Part shown: one piece after another, positions 1 through 5,249 of the stretch
Layout of the letters: each line of letters opens with the position of its first letter
How positions within the stretch are numbered: position 1 is the stretch's first letter
Assembly: GCA_903879465.1 (NCBI GenBank)
Contig: CAIRLQ010000259.1
Span: 1-5,249 of the forward strand
Source of the DNA: an uncultured Opitutia bacterium
GTDB taxonomy: Bacteria; Verrucomicrobiota; Verrucomicrobiia; Opitutales; UBA953
Direction of reading: 5' to 3'
Length of the DNA stretch: 5,249 nucleotides
Notes under the pieces: generated by a model
What the model saw: the letters and a program-made list of their open reading frames with translations, nothing else
Told to the model about the DNA's origin: nothing
Databases searched by the model: none
Translations under genes and position numbers: made by a program

Positions 1-2
1 AA

Positions 3-179
3 TTAGGCGAATTCGCCGACACCCATGGATCACTGCTTTGCATAGGTGAGAAACGCGATTTTCGACTCCTGAACACGAGTGAAGGCTCCTCGGTGCGTGG
101 CCGTTGCGAACTGCTCGGTGAAACCGGCGACACCCCGGGACGGGCAGTCTTCCGCATCAACGCGAAGACGGCTAAATAA
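3..179 (+). CDS. C-terminal end of an unrecognised protein (5' truncated by window edge)
   Basis: This frame is open from the left edge for 58 codons and ends at TAA (177-179). It has no in-frame ATG, so the gene must start outside the window. The visible residues begin LGEFADTHGSLLCIGEKRDF and end in GRAVFRINAKTAK. They are a soluble, charged mix with two cysteines, no membrane segment and alternating short hydrophobic and charged stretches that could be beta-rich. By hand count about 60% of third codon positions are G or C, compatible with coding sequence but not decisive. I do not recognise the family and assign no function. The gene converges on the glycosyltransferase, whose stop codon begins at the very next base. 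An antisense frame over the same bases is also open, so the call rests on the plausible C-terminus and on its filling the space up to the neighbouring gene. Confidence 0.5.
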   Translation, partial: LGEFADTHGSLLCIGEKRDFRLLNTSEGSSVRGRCELLGETGDTPGRAVFRINAKTAK

Positions 180-848
180 TCAGATTCGGCAAAGGAGTTT
201 AAAAAACCTGATCGCATCGCGCACAGGTCGGATTTTACTCGGCTGACCTTGATAGATGGTACGTACCGGCACACTGGTAATCCTGCCACCCGCCCGCGCG
301 GTCAGAATCAGCACTTCGGTCTCGTAATCGTAATGGTCGCTCTGGGCGAAGAGGATGGCGGGGTTGGCCACCGCCAAAGCGCGATACCCGCACTGGGAAT
401 CAGGAATTGAGCAGCGGCAGATACGACTGATGAGCCAAGACATCGAGGTATTCACCATGCGGCGAACGAAGGGCATACCCTTGGGATTGGAGAAACGGTT
501 ACCCGCGACTAGGACGACCTTGGGCTCCGCGATGGCTTTAAGAAAAAGCGGAATCTGCGCGGCGTCGTGCTGGCCGTCGCCATCCATGGTAATGCCATGG
601 GTGTAACCCAACTCAGCGAGCCGAGCGAAAGCGGTCTTTAAGCCCGCCCCCTTGCCCTTATTGACTTCATGCCGAATCACCATCGCGCCCGCAGCCAGCG
701 CCTTGGCCGACGTCTCGTCCGGCGAGCAGTCGTCGATGACTAAGACCGTGTCTACGAAACGCTTCGCCGCACGCACCACCTCAGCGATGCGCGCTTCCTC
801 GCGGAAGGCAGGCACCACGATCGCTACGCGCAAAGGAGGGGTGGACAT
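180..848 (-). CDS. Family 2 glycosyltransferase (dolichyl-phosphate-mannose synthase-like)
   Basis: This 222-residue protein has a single GT-A fold domain of glycosyltransferase family 2. Visible motifs are the N-terminal nucleotide-binding strand VAIVVPAFREEARI (8-21), the acidic pair in VIDDCSPDET (D39, D40), the metal-binding DxD region DGDGQHD (D89, D91), and DSQCGYRAL (150-158) followed by YETE (175-178), typical of the DPM1/polyprenyl-phosphate sugar transferase branch. No membrane segments follow the catalytic domain, unlike the GtrB/ArnC type with a C-terminal anchor, so the enzyme should be cytosolic or peripheral. The likely reaction is transfer of a sugar from a nucleotide sugar to a lipid or glycan acceptor; neither donor nor acceptor can be read from the sequence. 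The ATG at 848 lacks a clear Shine-Dalgarno. It lies 42 bases after the gltA stop on the same strand and is probably the last gene of the operon. The C-terminal RPVRDAIRFFKLL matches the usual end of this subfamily, so the protein looks complete. Confidence 0.88.
   Translation of the reverse strand: MSTPPLRVAIVVPAFREEARIAEVVRAAKRFVDTVLVIDDCSPDETSAKALAAGAMVIRHEVNKGKGAGLKTAFARLAELGYTHGITMDGDGQHDAAQIPLFLKAIAEPKVVLVAGNRFSNPKGMPFVRRMVNTSMSWLISRICRCSIPDSQCGYRALAVANPAILFAQSDHYDYETEVLILTARAGGRITSVPVRTIYQGQPSKIRPVRDAIRFFKLLCRI
201..235 (+). terminator. Possible intrinsic terminator hairpin of the left-edge gene
   Basis: ACCTG (206-210) pairs with CAGGT (224-228). Inside, after a 2x2 internal loop, CGC (213-215) pairs with GCG (219-221) around a 3-base loop. 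The hairpin is flanked by an A run (201-206) and by ATTTT (231-235), and it lies about 25 bases after the plus-strand TAA. This suits rho-independent termination of the plus-strand gene. The stem is imperfect and the T run starts three bases after it, so the call is tentative. On the minus strand the same hairpin is followed directly by a run of T, but it lies inside the last codons of the glycosyltransferase. Confidence 0.3.
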
Positions 849-890
849 TAAAGTCGGGAGAGGCGGCGCGCAGCCGAAGCCGGCATCCCT

Positions 891-2192
891 TTAACTGCGC
901 TGCGCGATCGGCGAGTAGGCACGTTCGGTGTTACCGACGTAAATCTGACGCGGGCGATGAATCTTCTGCTTCGGAGTCTCCGCGATTTCCTTCCAGTGCG
1001 AGATCCAGCCTGGCATGCGGCCGATGGCGAAGATGACGGTGAACATCTCCGTCGGGATACCGATGGCCTTGAGGATGATGCCCGAGTAGAAATCAACGTT
1101 CGGGTAGAGGTTGCGCTGCTTAAAATAGGGGTCGTTGAGCGCAGCGTCTTCAAGGCGCATGGCGATGGCCAGCAGCGGGTCATTAATGCCCAGAACCTTG
1201 AGCACCTTGTCGCACTGGGCCTTGATGATCTTGGCGCGCGGGTCGTAGTTCTTGTAAACGCGGTGACCAAAGCCCATCAGGCGGACCTGCTTGGTCTTGT
1301 CCTTGGCGTCGGCAATAAACTTCGAACCGTCATCACCCGAGGCGTGAATTTCCTCGAGCATCTCAATGACGGCCTGATTGGCGCCGCCATGCAGCGGACC
1401 CCACAAGGCACATACGCCTGCCGAAACGGACGGGAAGAGATTAGCACCACCGGAGGCGACCATGCGCACGGTCGAGGTGGAGCAATTCTGCTCGTGGTCG
1501 GCGTGCAGGAGCAGGATCAGGTCGAGCGCGCGGGCGACTTCCGGATGGACGGCGTAATCGGCGTTGGGCTGCGAAAAGAGCAGGTGGAGGAAGTTGGAGC
1601 AGTAATCCAGACCCGGCTTTGGGTAGACGGGTGGTTCGCCCTCCTTGGAGCGGTGTGCCAAAGCGGCCAAGGTACGGACCTTGGACATGAGTACGGCCGC
1701 AGTTGCGTCGAACTTCGCCAAGTCATGGGTGCGCTCGTTGGTGCCGAGGTCGGGATAGTAGCAACCCAAGGTATTCAACGTAGCCGAAAGGACGGCCATC
1801 GGGTGGGCATTGCCAGGGAACCCACTGAGGGCGATGCGCAGGCCTTCGTGTACCTGGGAGTTGTCGAGGATGCGGGCCTTGAAAGTGCTCAACTGTGCCG
1901 CGGTCGGGAGCTCACCATAAATCAACAGGTAAGCCGTCTCGATGAACGTCGACTTCTCGGCGAGTTCTTCGATGGAGTAACCGCGGTAGCGCAAGATGCC
2001 CTTCTCGCCATCGATGAAGGTGACCTTGGACTCACAGGCGCCTGTGTTGGCGTAGCCGTCGTCGAAGGTGATGTAGCCCGTTTCGTCGCGCAGCTTGCGG
2101 ACGTCGATACCGCATTCCTGCTCGGTACCGACAACGATGGGAAGGACGATTTCCTTGTCGTCCAGTTTAAGAATGGCGTTTTTGGTGCTCAT
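891..2192 (-). CDS. gltA: Citrate synthase (type II, GltA-like)
   Basis: The enzyme condenses acetyl-CoA with oxaloacetate to citrate, the entry step of the TCA cycle, in the cytosol. Counting from the ATG at 2192, the 433-residue protein aligns by eye along its whole length with E. coli GltA (427 residues). It carries [15 protein letters not shown] near the N-terminus, HADHEQN (230-236), [10 protein letters not shown] with catalytic His268, [13 protein letters not shown] with His310 and Arg319, NVDFYSG with catalytic Asp367, and RPRQIY near the C-terminus. This places it with the hexameric, generally NADH-sensitive Gram-negative type; NADH sensitivity here is inference. A second in-frame ATG at 2210 would add six residues (MAAYPA). 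It has a weak GAGG ten bases upstream that overlaps the hisH stop, whereas the ATG at 2192 matches the family N-terminus but has no ribosome site. Both ATGs lie in a perfect inverted repeat. The gene follows hisH closely, so it is probably co-transcribed with the his genes, an unusual place for gltA. Confidence 0.96.
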   Translation of the reverse strand: MSTKNAILKLDDKEIVLPIVVGTEQECGIDVRKLRDETGYITFDDGYANTGACESKVTFIDGEKGILRYRGYSIEELAEKSTFIETAYLLIYGELPTAAQLSTFKARILDNSQVHEGLRIALSGFPGNAHPMAVLSATLNTLGCYYPDLGTNERTHDLAKFDATAAVLMSKVRTLAALAHRSKEGEPPVYPKPGLDYCSNFLHLLFSQPNADYAVHPEVARALDLILLLHADHEQNCSTSTVRMVASGGANLFPSVSAGVCALWGPLHGGANQAVIEMLEEIHASGDDGSKFIADAKDKTKQVRLMGFGHRVYKNYDPRAKIIKAQCDKVLKVLGINDPLLAIAMRLEDAALNDPYFKQRNLYPNVDFYSGIILKAIGIPTEMFTVIFAIGRMPGWISHWKEIAETPKQKIHRPRQIYVGNTERAYSPIAQRS

Positions 2193-2210
2193 GGCGGGGT
2201 ATGCCGCCAT
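2191..2210 (-). promoter_or_regulatory. Perfect inverted repeat spanning both candidate gltA start codons
   Basis: ATGGCGG (2191-2197) and CCGCCAT (2204-2210) are exact reverse complements separated by a 6-base loop. In the mRNA the upstream ATG forms the outer end of the 5' arm, and the first two bases of the downstream ATG form the outer end of the 3' arm. A 7-bp, GC-rich hairpin could therefore hide both initiation codons or stall ribosomes leaving hisH. The repeat is visible directly; any regulatory role is inference. No T run follows, so it is not an intrinsic terminator. Confidence 0.4.
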
Positions 2211-2222
2211 AGGCCTGACGCC

Positions 2223-2867
2223 TCAGCGGTCAGCCAAAGTCAGAAAATTACGGTACAGTTGCAAGCCTTTGACCTGACTTTTCTCGGGGTGAAACTGGGT
2301 GGCCAACACCCGCCCCCTGCGGACGCCGCTCACAAAGCGACCCGCGTAGTCCGTCTCGCACCAAACCAAAGCGGGATCGGTCTGGACGACCCGGTAGCTA
2401 TGTACGAAATAAAAGGGCTCCCCTTGGGCATTAAGGCCGGCCGTCAGGGGGCTCTCGGCCTTAAAAATGGCTTCATTCCAACCCATGTGCGGGATGCGCA
2501 GGCCCGGGGTGGAGGGGAAACGGGTGACAACCCCAGGGAAGATGCCCAAACCGGGAACTGCGGCTTCTTCCGAGCGCTCAAAGAGGACTTGCAGGCCCAT
2601 GCAGACACCCAGGAAGGGTCGGTCTGCGGCAATCCACTCCTTGATGAAGACTTCGAAGTCATTGCGGCGGATACAGGCCATACAATCGGCCATGGCCCCC
2701 TGCCCTGGGAAAACTACGGCATCGGCGCCTTCGGCTGCTTGCGGGGTCGCGGCTAGGTAAGCATCCGCCCCAGCGGCCACCATGGCACGGCTGACGCTAC
2801 GCAGGTTACCCATGCCGTAATCAATCACGGCGACCCGCGGACGACGGCTAGTCCCAGCGGCTTCCAC
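2223..2867 (-). CDS. hisH: Imidazole glycerol phosphate synthase, glutamine amidotransferase subunit HisH
   Basis: HisH hydrolyses glutamine and channels ammonia to HisF, which makes imidazoleglycerol phosphate and AICAR. The 214-residue protein is a class I glutamine amidotransferase domain. It has VIDYGMGNLRSV (14-25), the oxyanion-strand PGQG (54-57, PGVG in many homologues), the nucleophile elbow GVCMGLQ with Cys89, the HisH-specific PHMGWN (126-131), FYFVHSY (152-158) and the triad partners His193 and Glu195 in HPEKSQ. All catalytic residues are present and the length is normal. The start is a GTG at 2867, two bases after the hisB TGA. No closer in-frame start precedes VAVIDYG, which makes about ten extra N-terminal residues compared with typical homologues. 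With no good ribosome site, translation is probably coupled to hisB. HisF and HisA are not next to it and must be encoded elsewhere. Confidence 0.96.
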   Translation of the reverse strand: MEAAGTSRRPRVAVIDYGMGNLRSVSRAMVAAGADAYLAATPQAAEGADAVVFPGQGAMADCMACIRRNDFEVFIKEWIAADRPFLGVCMGLQVLFERSEEAAVPGLGIFPGVVTRFPSTPGLRIPHMGWNEAIFKAESPLTAGLNAQGEPFYFVHSYRVVQTDPALVWCETDYAGRFVSGVRRGRVLATQFHPEKSQVKGLQLYRNFLTLADR

Positions 2868-2869
2868 GT

Positions 2870-3472
2870 TCAGGCAAGTGTACCCTTGGTGCTCGGAACC
2901 CGGCCACCCTGGCGCGGATCGATTTCGACGGCCGCACGCATGGCGCGGGCAAAGACCTTGAACAAGGCCTCCGCGATGTGGTGCGGCTCTTCGCCATACT
3001 CGAGCTTCAGGTGCAGGTTACAGGCCAACGCATTGGCTAGGCCTTGGAAGAACTCCCGCACGAGGGCGATGTTGAAATCCTTCACCATGTAATTGGAAAT
3101 CTCTACTTGGTAGACGAGCATCGCTCGATTGGAGAGGTCCAGGGCGCAACGCGCCAGGGTCTCATCCATCGGCAGAATGAAGAAGCCATAACGGCGGATA
3201 CCCGCCTTGTCGCCCAAGGCCTCCTTAATGGCATTACCTAAGACAATACCCACATCCTCGACGGTGTGGTGGTAGTCGACCTCGGTATCGCCGTCGGCCT
3301 TGACCTTAAGGTCGATTAGGGCGTGGCGGCTGAAGAGCGTCAGCATGTGATCGAAAAAAGCGATACCAGTCGAGATTTCGGAAACCCCCGTGCCATCAAG
3401 GTTGACGGAAAGGGTGATCTTGGTCTCGGCCGTGTCGCGACGGATAGTGGCTTGGCGGGCGCCGGTGCTCAT
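2870..3472 (-). CDS. hisB: Imidazoleglycerol-phosphate dehydratase (monofunctional HisB)
   Basis: The enzyme dehydrates imidazoleglycerol phosphate to imidazole acetol phosphate, consuming the product of HisH-HisF and feeding HisC. From the ATG at 3472 it has 200 residues, the usual size of the single-function enzyme, with no histidinol-phosphatase domain fused as in enterobacteria. Family motifs are FDHML (40-44, His42), DYHHTVED (66-73, with His68, His69 and Glu72), HHIAEALFK (164-172, with His164, His165 and Glu168) and a C-terminal PSTKGTLA. These histidines and glutamates form the two manganese sites in characterised homologues. The frame extends upstream to a GTG at 3493, but the ATG at 3472 is preferred. 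It gives the expected N-terminus ([17 protein letters not shown]) and has GGAGGG eleven bases upstream, while the GTG has no such site. It lies 37 bases downstream of hisC and 2 bases before hisH. Confidence 0.96.
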   Translation of the reverse strand: MSTGARQATIRRDTAETKITLSVNLDGTGVSEISTGIAFFDHMLTLFSRHALIDLKVKADGDTEVDYHHTVEDVGIVLGNAIKEALGDKAGIRRYGFFILPMDETLARCALDLSNRAMLVYQVEISNYMVKDFNIALVREFFQGLANALACNLHLKLEYGEEPHHIAEALFKVFARAMRAAVEIDPRQGGRVPSTKGTLA

Positions 3473-3483
3473 ACCAGAAAAGT

Positions 3484-3489
3484 CCCTCC
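3484..3489 (-). promoter_or_regulatory. Ribosome binding site GGAGGG of hisB
   Basis: On the minus strand GGAGGG lies eleven bases before the ATG at 3472. The spacing is slightly long, but it is a strong Shine-Dalgarno match and the best in the operon. It lies inside the alternative GTG-initiated extension, which argues that the ATG, not the GTG at 3493, is the true hisB start. Confidence 0.6.
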
Positions 3490-3509
3490 GCACTAGGGGA
3501 ATGTCAACC

Positions 3510-4604
3510 TCACCCTTCGGACCAAGCCTGCGCCGCCGCGAGAAAAGCGTCCATTTCCGCAGCCGTCCCGACGGTGATACGCAGGGCCGACGCGGTCAAA
3601 GGATGGTTCGGAAAACGGCGGACTAAGATTTTGCGTTCCCGGAAGAAGGCGTAGGCATGCTCACCCGTCGCCGGTGAAGCCGAACGCTGGGCCGAGGCCG
3701 GCGTGGCGAGGAGGAAATTACCTGACGACGGCACGACCGTCCAACCGAGCGCCTCCAATCCACTGGTCAGCCGCACGCGCTCGGACCGGACCTTGCCGAC
3801 GGTCTCACGCAACCAGCCAGTATCCGCTAAAGCCGCGGCCGCCGCGACCTGCGCCAAGCGGTCTAAGTTGTAGCTGTCGCGCACCCGATGCAGAATCGTC
3901 GCCAAGCCTGGCGGACAGAGCGCATAGCCAGCGCGTAGCCCCGCTAACGCGTGGCCTTTCGAGAAGGTCCGCGTGACGACAACGTTCGCGTGCGTCTTCG
4001 GAAGTTCGGCACAATCGGCGTCCGCAAACGCGGCATAGGCTTCATCGACCACAAGTAAACCGGGAAATGCCCGCGCGAGTTCAGCGACTTTGACCGGCGC
4101 GAACGACACGCCCAACGGAGCGTTAGGATTAGTGAGAAAGAAAATGGCAGCGCCACACTTGGCCACGGCCGCAACGTCGAAACTAAAGTCCGCATGGATG
4201 GGAACCTTCACCACGGCTGCCCCCTGGGCCGCAGCGAGCACCGGATACAACGAGTAGCTCGGATCCAGCATGCCAATCGGCCGACCGGGACCGGCATACG
4301 CGCGGATCAAAATGTTCAGTAAGTCATCCGACCCGTTGCCCGCCAAGATGTCGGTGGCGGGGAAGGCGTGTAGCTGGGCCGCAGCCTCGCGCAAGGGGGA
4401 AGCGTCAGGCGAAGGATAAAGACGCAGTGCCGCCCCCTCCGCTGCCACCACCGCCCGAATGGCCGCCAAGGCCAGCGGGCTCGGCGGATAGGGATTCTCG
4501 TTGGTGTTGAGCTTAACCCAGCCACTACCCTGAGGCTGCTCTCCCGGCGTATAGGCCGCCATGGCCGCGATATGCGGGTTCGGTTCAGGAAGCGCGGCGG
4601 ACAT
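3510..4604 (-). CDS. hisC: Histidinol-phosphate aminotransferase
   Basis: HisC is a PLP-dependent class I/II (fold type I) aminotransferase that converts imidazole acetol phosphate and glutamate to histidinol phosphate and 2-oxoglutarate. The 364-residue protein has the HisC-like N-terminal segment [14 protein letters not shown] (30-43), RLYPSPD with Tyr63, the cofactor phosphate-binding GNGSDDLL (89-96), TNPNAPLG (158-165, with Asn161), VVDEAY with Asp187, the Schiff-base lysine Lys216 in [15 protein letters not shown] with Arg224, and LRITVGT with the substrate-carboxylate Arg342. The TNPNAPLG variant differs from the common NPNNPTG but keeps the contacting asparagine. Its own ATG at 4604 overlaps the last base of the ptsI TAA stop (TAATG), which points to translational coupling. 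HisC-type enzymes sometimes also act on aromatic amino acids, but adjacency to hisB and hisH supports the histidine role. Confidence 0.95.
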   Translation of the reverse strand: MSAALPEPNPHIAAMAAYTPGEQPQGSGWVKLNTNENPYPPSPLALAAIRAVVAAEGAALRLYPSPDASPLREAAAQLHAFPATDILAGNGSDDLLNILIRAYAGPGRPIGMLDPSYSLYPVLAAAQGAAVVKVPIHADFSFDVAAVAKCGAAIFFLTNPNAPLGVSFAPVKVAELARAFPGLLVVDEAYAAFADADCAELPKTHANVVVTRTFSKGHALAGLRAGYALCPPGLATILHRVRDSYNLDRLAQVAAAAALADTGWLRETVGKVRSERVRLTSGLEALGWTVVPSSGNFLLATPASAQRSASPATGEHAYAFFRERKILVRRFPNHPLTASALRITVGTAAEMDAFLAAAQAWSEG

Positions 4605-4606
4605 TA
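4602..4606 (-). other. Overlapping ptsI stop and hisC start (TAATG)
   Basis: On the minus strand the ptsI TAA and the hisC ATG share one base. There is no strong Shine-Dalgarno just upstream, so hisC is probably translated by ribosomes terminating on ptsI. The arrangement also indicates that the two genes share an mRNA. Confidence 0.75.
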
Positions 4607-5249
4607 GCGGAGCTTAAGTTTCGTCGCAGAATAGTCGGCCAGTAAGGCCTTGATGGCCGTGCACTCGGACAACGTCAAGGCGCGTTGGGCCAACTGCGTC
4701 AACTCGTTCTTGGTCGAATGGCGGAGCACAAAACGCACCTCGGGGATTGCGGGTGGCGCCATGCTCAGCTCATGCGCACCGAGGCCGATTAACAAAGGCG
4801 CCCAGACGGGGTCACCTGCCAACTCCCCGCAGACCGCAGCCGCGACGCCGTGCTGGCGAGCCGCCTTGAAGATTCGCTCCAGCGTCCGCACGACGGCGGG
4901 ATGAGCCGGCTCATAAAGTGCGGAGATGCGCGGGTTACCACGGTCGACGGCCAAAAGATACTGGACGAGGTCGTTGGTGCCCACACTGAAGAAATCGACT
5001 TCGCGCGCAAGGTCCTCCGACACCGCAGCGACCGAGGGAATCTCAATCATAGCGCCCAGACGGATACGCTCCTGGGGCACAATACCTTCGGCGGCTAACT
5101 CAGCAGCGACCGACCCAAGCACCTCCTTCGCGCGACGGAATTCTTCAATCCCGGAAATCATCGGGAACATCACCGCCACGGGACCCAACGCGGCGGCACG
5201 CAGGATTGCGCGGAGCTGCGGACGGAAGACATCGGGGCGATCTAAGCAC
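4604..5249 (-). CDS. ptsI: PTS Enzyme I, C-terminal PEP-binding domain (N-terminus beyond the window)
   Basis: This is phosphoenolpyruvate-protein phosphotransferase, the cytosolic enzyme that takes phosphate from PEP and passes it to HPr at the head of the sugar phosphotransferase system. Only the last 214 residues are visible; the frame is open to the right edge, beginning CLDRPDVFRPQLRAILRA, which matches the Enzyme I TIM-barrel domain. Active-site motifs are present: GAMIEIPS (Glu69 of the fragment), DFFSVGTNDLVQY (Asn92, Asp93), AVDRGN (Arg103) and VCGELAGDP, whose Cys140 matches the catalytic proton donor Cys502 of E. coli. The C-terminus also aligns with E. coli Enzyme I through the IP(E)V region. 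A TTG at 5188 is not the start because the conserved domain continues upstream. The swivelling phospho-histidine and HPr-binding domains lie outside the window. A Ptr-type paralogue (PtsP or a multidomain fusion) cannot be excluded from this fragment. It is the most upstream visible gene of the operon. Confidence 0.92.
   Translation of the reverse strand, partial: CLDRPDVFRPQLRAILRAAALGPVAVMFPMISGIEEFRRAKEVLGSVAAELAAEGIVPQERIRLGAMIEIPSVAAVSEDLAREVDFFSVGTNDLVQYLLAVDRGNPRISALYEPAHPAVVRTLERIFKAARQHGVAAAVCGELAGDPVWAPLLIGLGAHELSMAPPAIPEVRFVLRHSTKNELTQLAQRALTLSECTAIKALLADYSATKLKLR

Noticed and set aside
849..890. Small GC-rich hairpin with a TTCG loop between gltA and the glycosyltransferase, considered as a terminator.
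   Set aside because: The stem is only about four pairs including a G-U, and no T run follows it on the minus strand. Read-through into the glycosyltransferase seems more likely.
2223..2330. Possible internal promoter for gltA within the 3' end of hisH (TTGCAA-like element).
   Set aside because: No acceptable -10 hexamer lies at the right spacing, and the match is no better than chance.
957..2756. A 599-codon open frame on the plus strand, opposite gltA and hisH.
   Set aside because: It lies antisense to two unmistakable conserved enzymes. Its translation is a low-complexity G/V/D/Q/R-rich composition with no recognisable domain, as expected for the reverse complement of GC-rich, codon-biased genes.
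3473..3493. GTG-initiated N-terminal extension of HisB.
   Set aside because: The extra seven residues are not family-like, the GTG lacks a ribosome site, and a GGAGGG for the internal ATG lies inside this stretch.
4604..5188. A short stand-alone Enzyme I fragment starting at the TTG at 5188.
   Set aside because: The reading frame and the Enzyme I homology continue upstream to the window edge, so this is simply the end of a longer gene.
1..5249. Search for CRISPR repeats, insertion-sequence ends, tRNA genes, toxin-antitoxin or defence genes.
   Set aside because: None seen. The window is almost completely filled by conserved metabolic genes, with no direct repeats or unassigned accessory cluster.

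Overview
The window is a compact stretch of housekeeping metabolism from a moderately GC-rich (roughly 60% by eye), probably Gram-negative bacterium. Nearly everything is on the minus strand. The citrate synthase resembles the E. coli GltA type, and all recognisable proteins look intact and ordinary for their families. The overall flavour would fit Verrucomicrobiota (Opitutae-like), but that is a low-confidence impression; no rRNA or lineage marker is present.

Layout, in the direction of transcription (right to left): the C-terminal 214 residues of a PTS Enzyme I (ptsI, running off the right edge), hisC (histidinol-phosphate aminotransferase), hisB (monofunctional imidazoleglycerol-phosphate dehydratase), hisH (glutaminase subunit of IGP synthase), gltA (citrate synthase) and a small family-2 glycosyltransferase. 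The gaps are very tight: ptsI/hisC overlap by one base (TAATG), hisC-hisB are 37 nt apart, hisB-hisH 2 nt, hisH-gltA 12 or 30 nt depending on the start, and gltA-glycosyltransferase 42 nt. This looks like one transcription unit. At the left edge, the last 58 codons of an unrecognised plus-strand gene run into the glycosyltransferase tail to tail, with stop codons directly abutting.

Three consecutive steps of the middle and late histidine pathway are represented: HisH supplies ammonia to form imidazoleglycerol phosphate, HisB dehydrates it and HisC transaminates the product. HisF, the obligate partner of HisH, and HisA are not here. The trio sits between a PEP-consuming phosphotransferase and the TCA-cycle entry enzyme, which is an unusual mixture.

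I see no mobile element, CRISPR array, RNA gene, phage gene or defence gene, and no stretch over 300 bases without a gene. I do not find a clearly novel system. The points most worth a second look are the mixed operon, a perfect inverted repeat whose arms contain the two candidate start codons of gltA, and the zero-gap convergent gene end with a possible shared hairpin.
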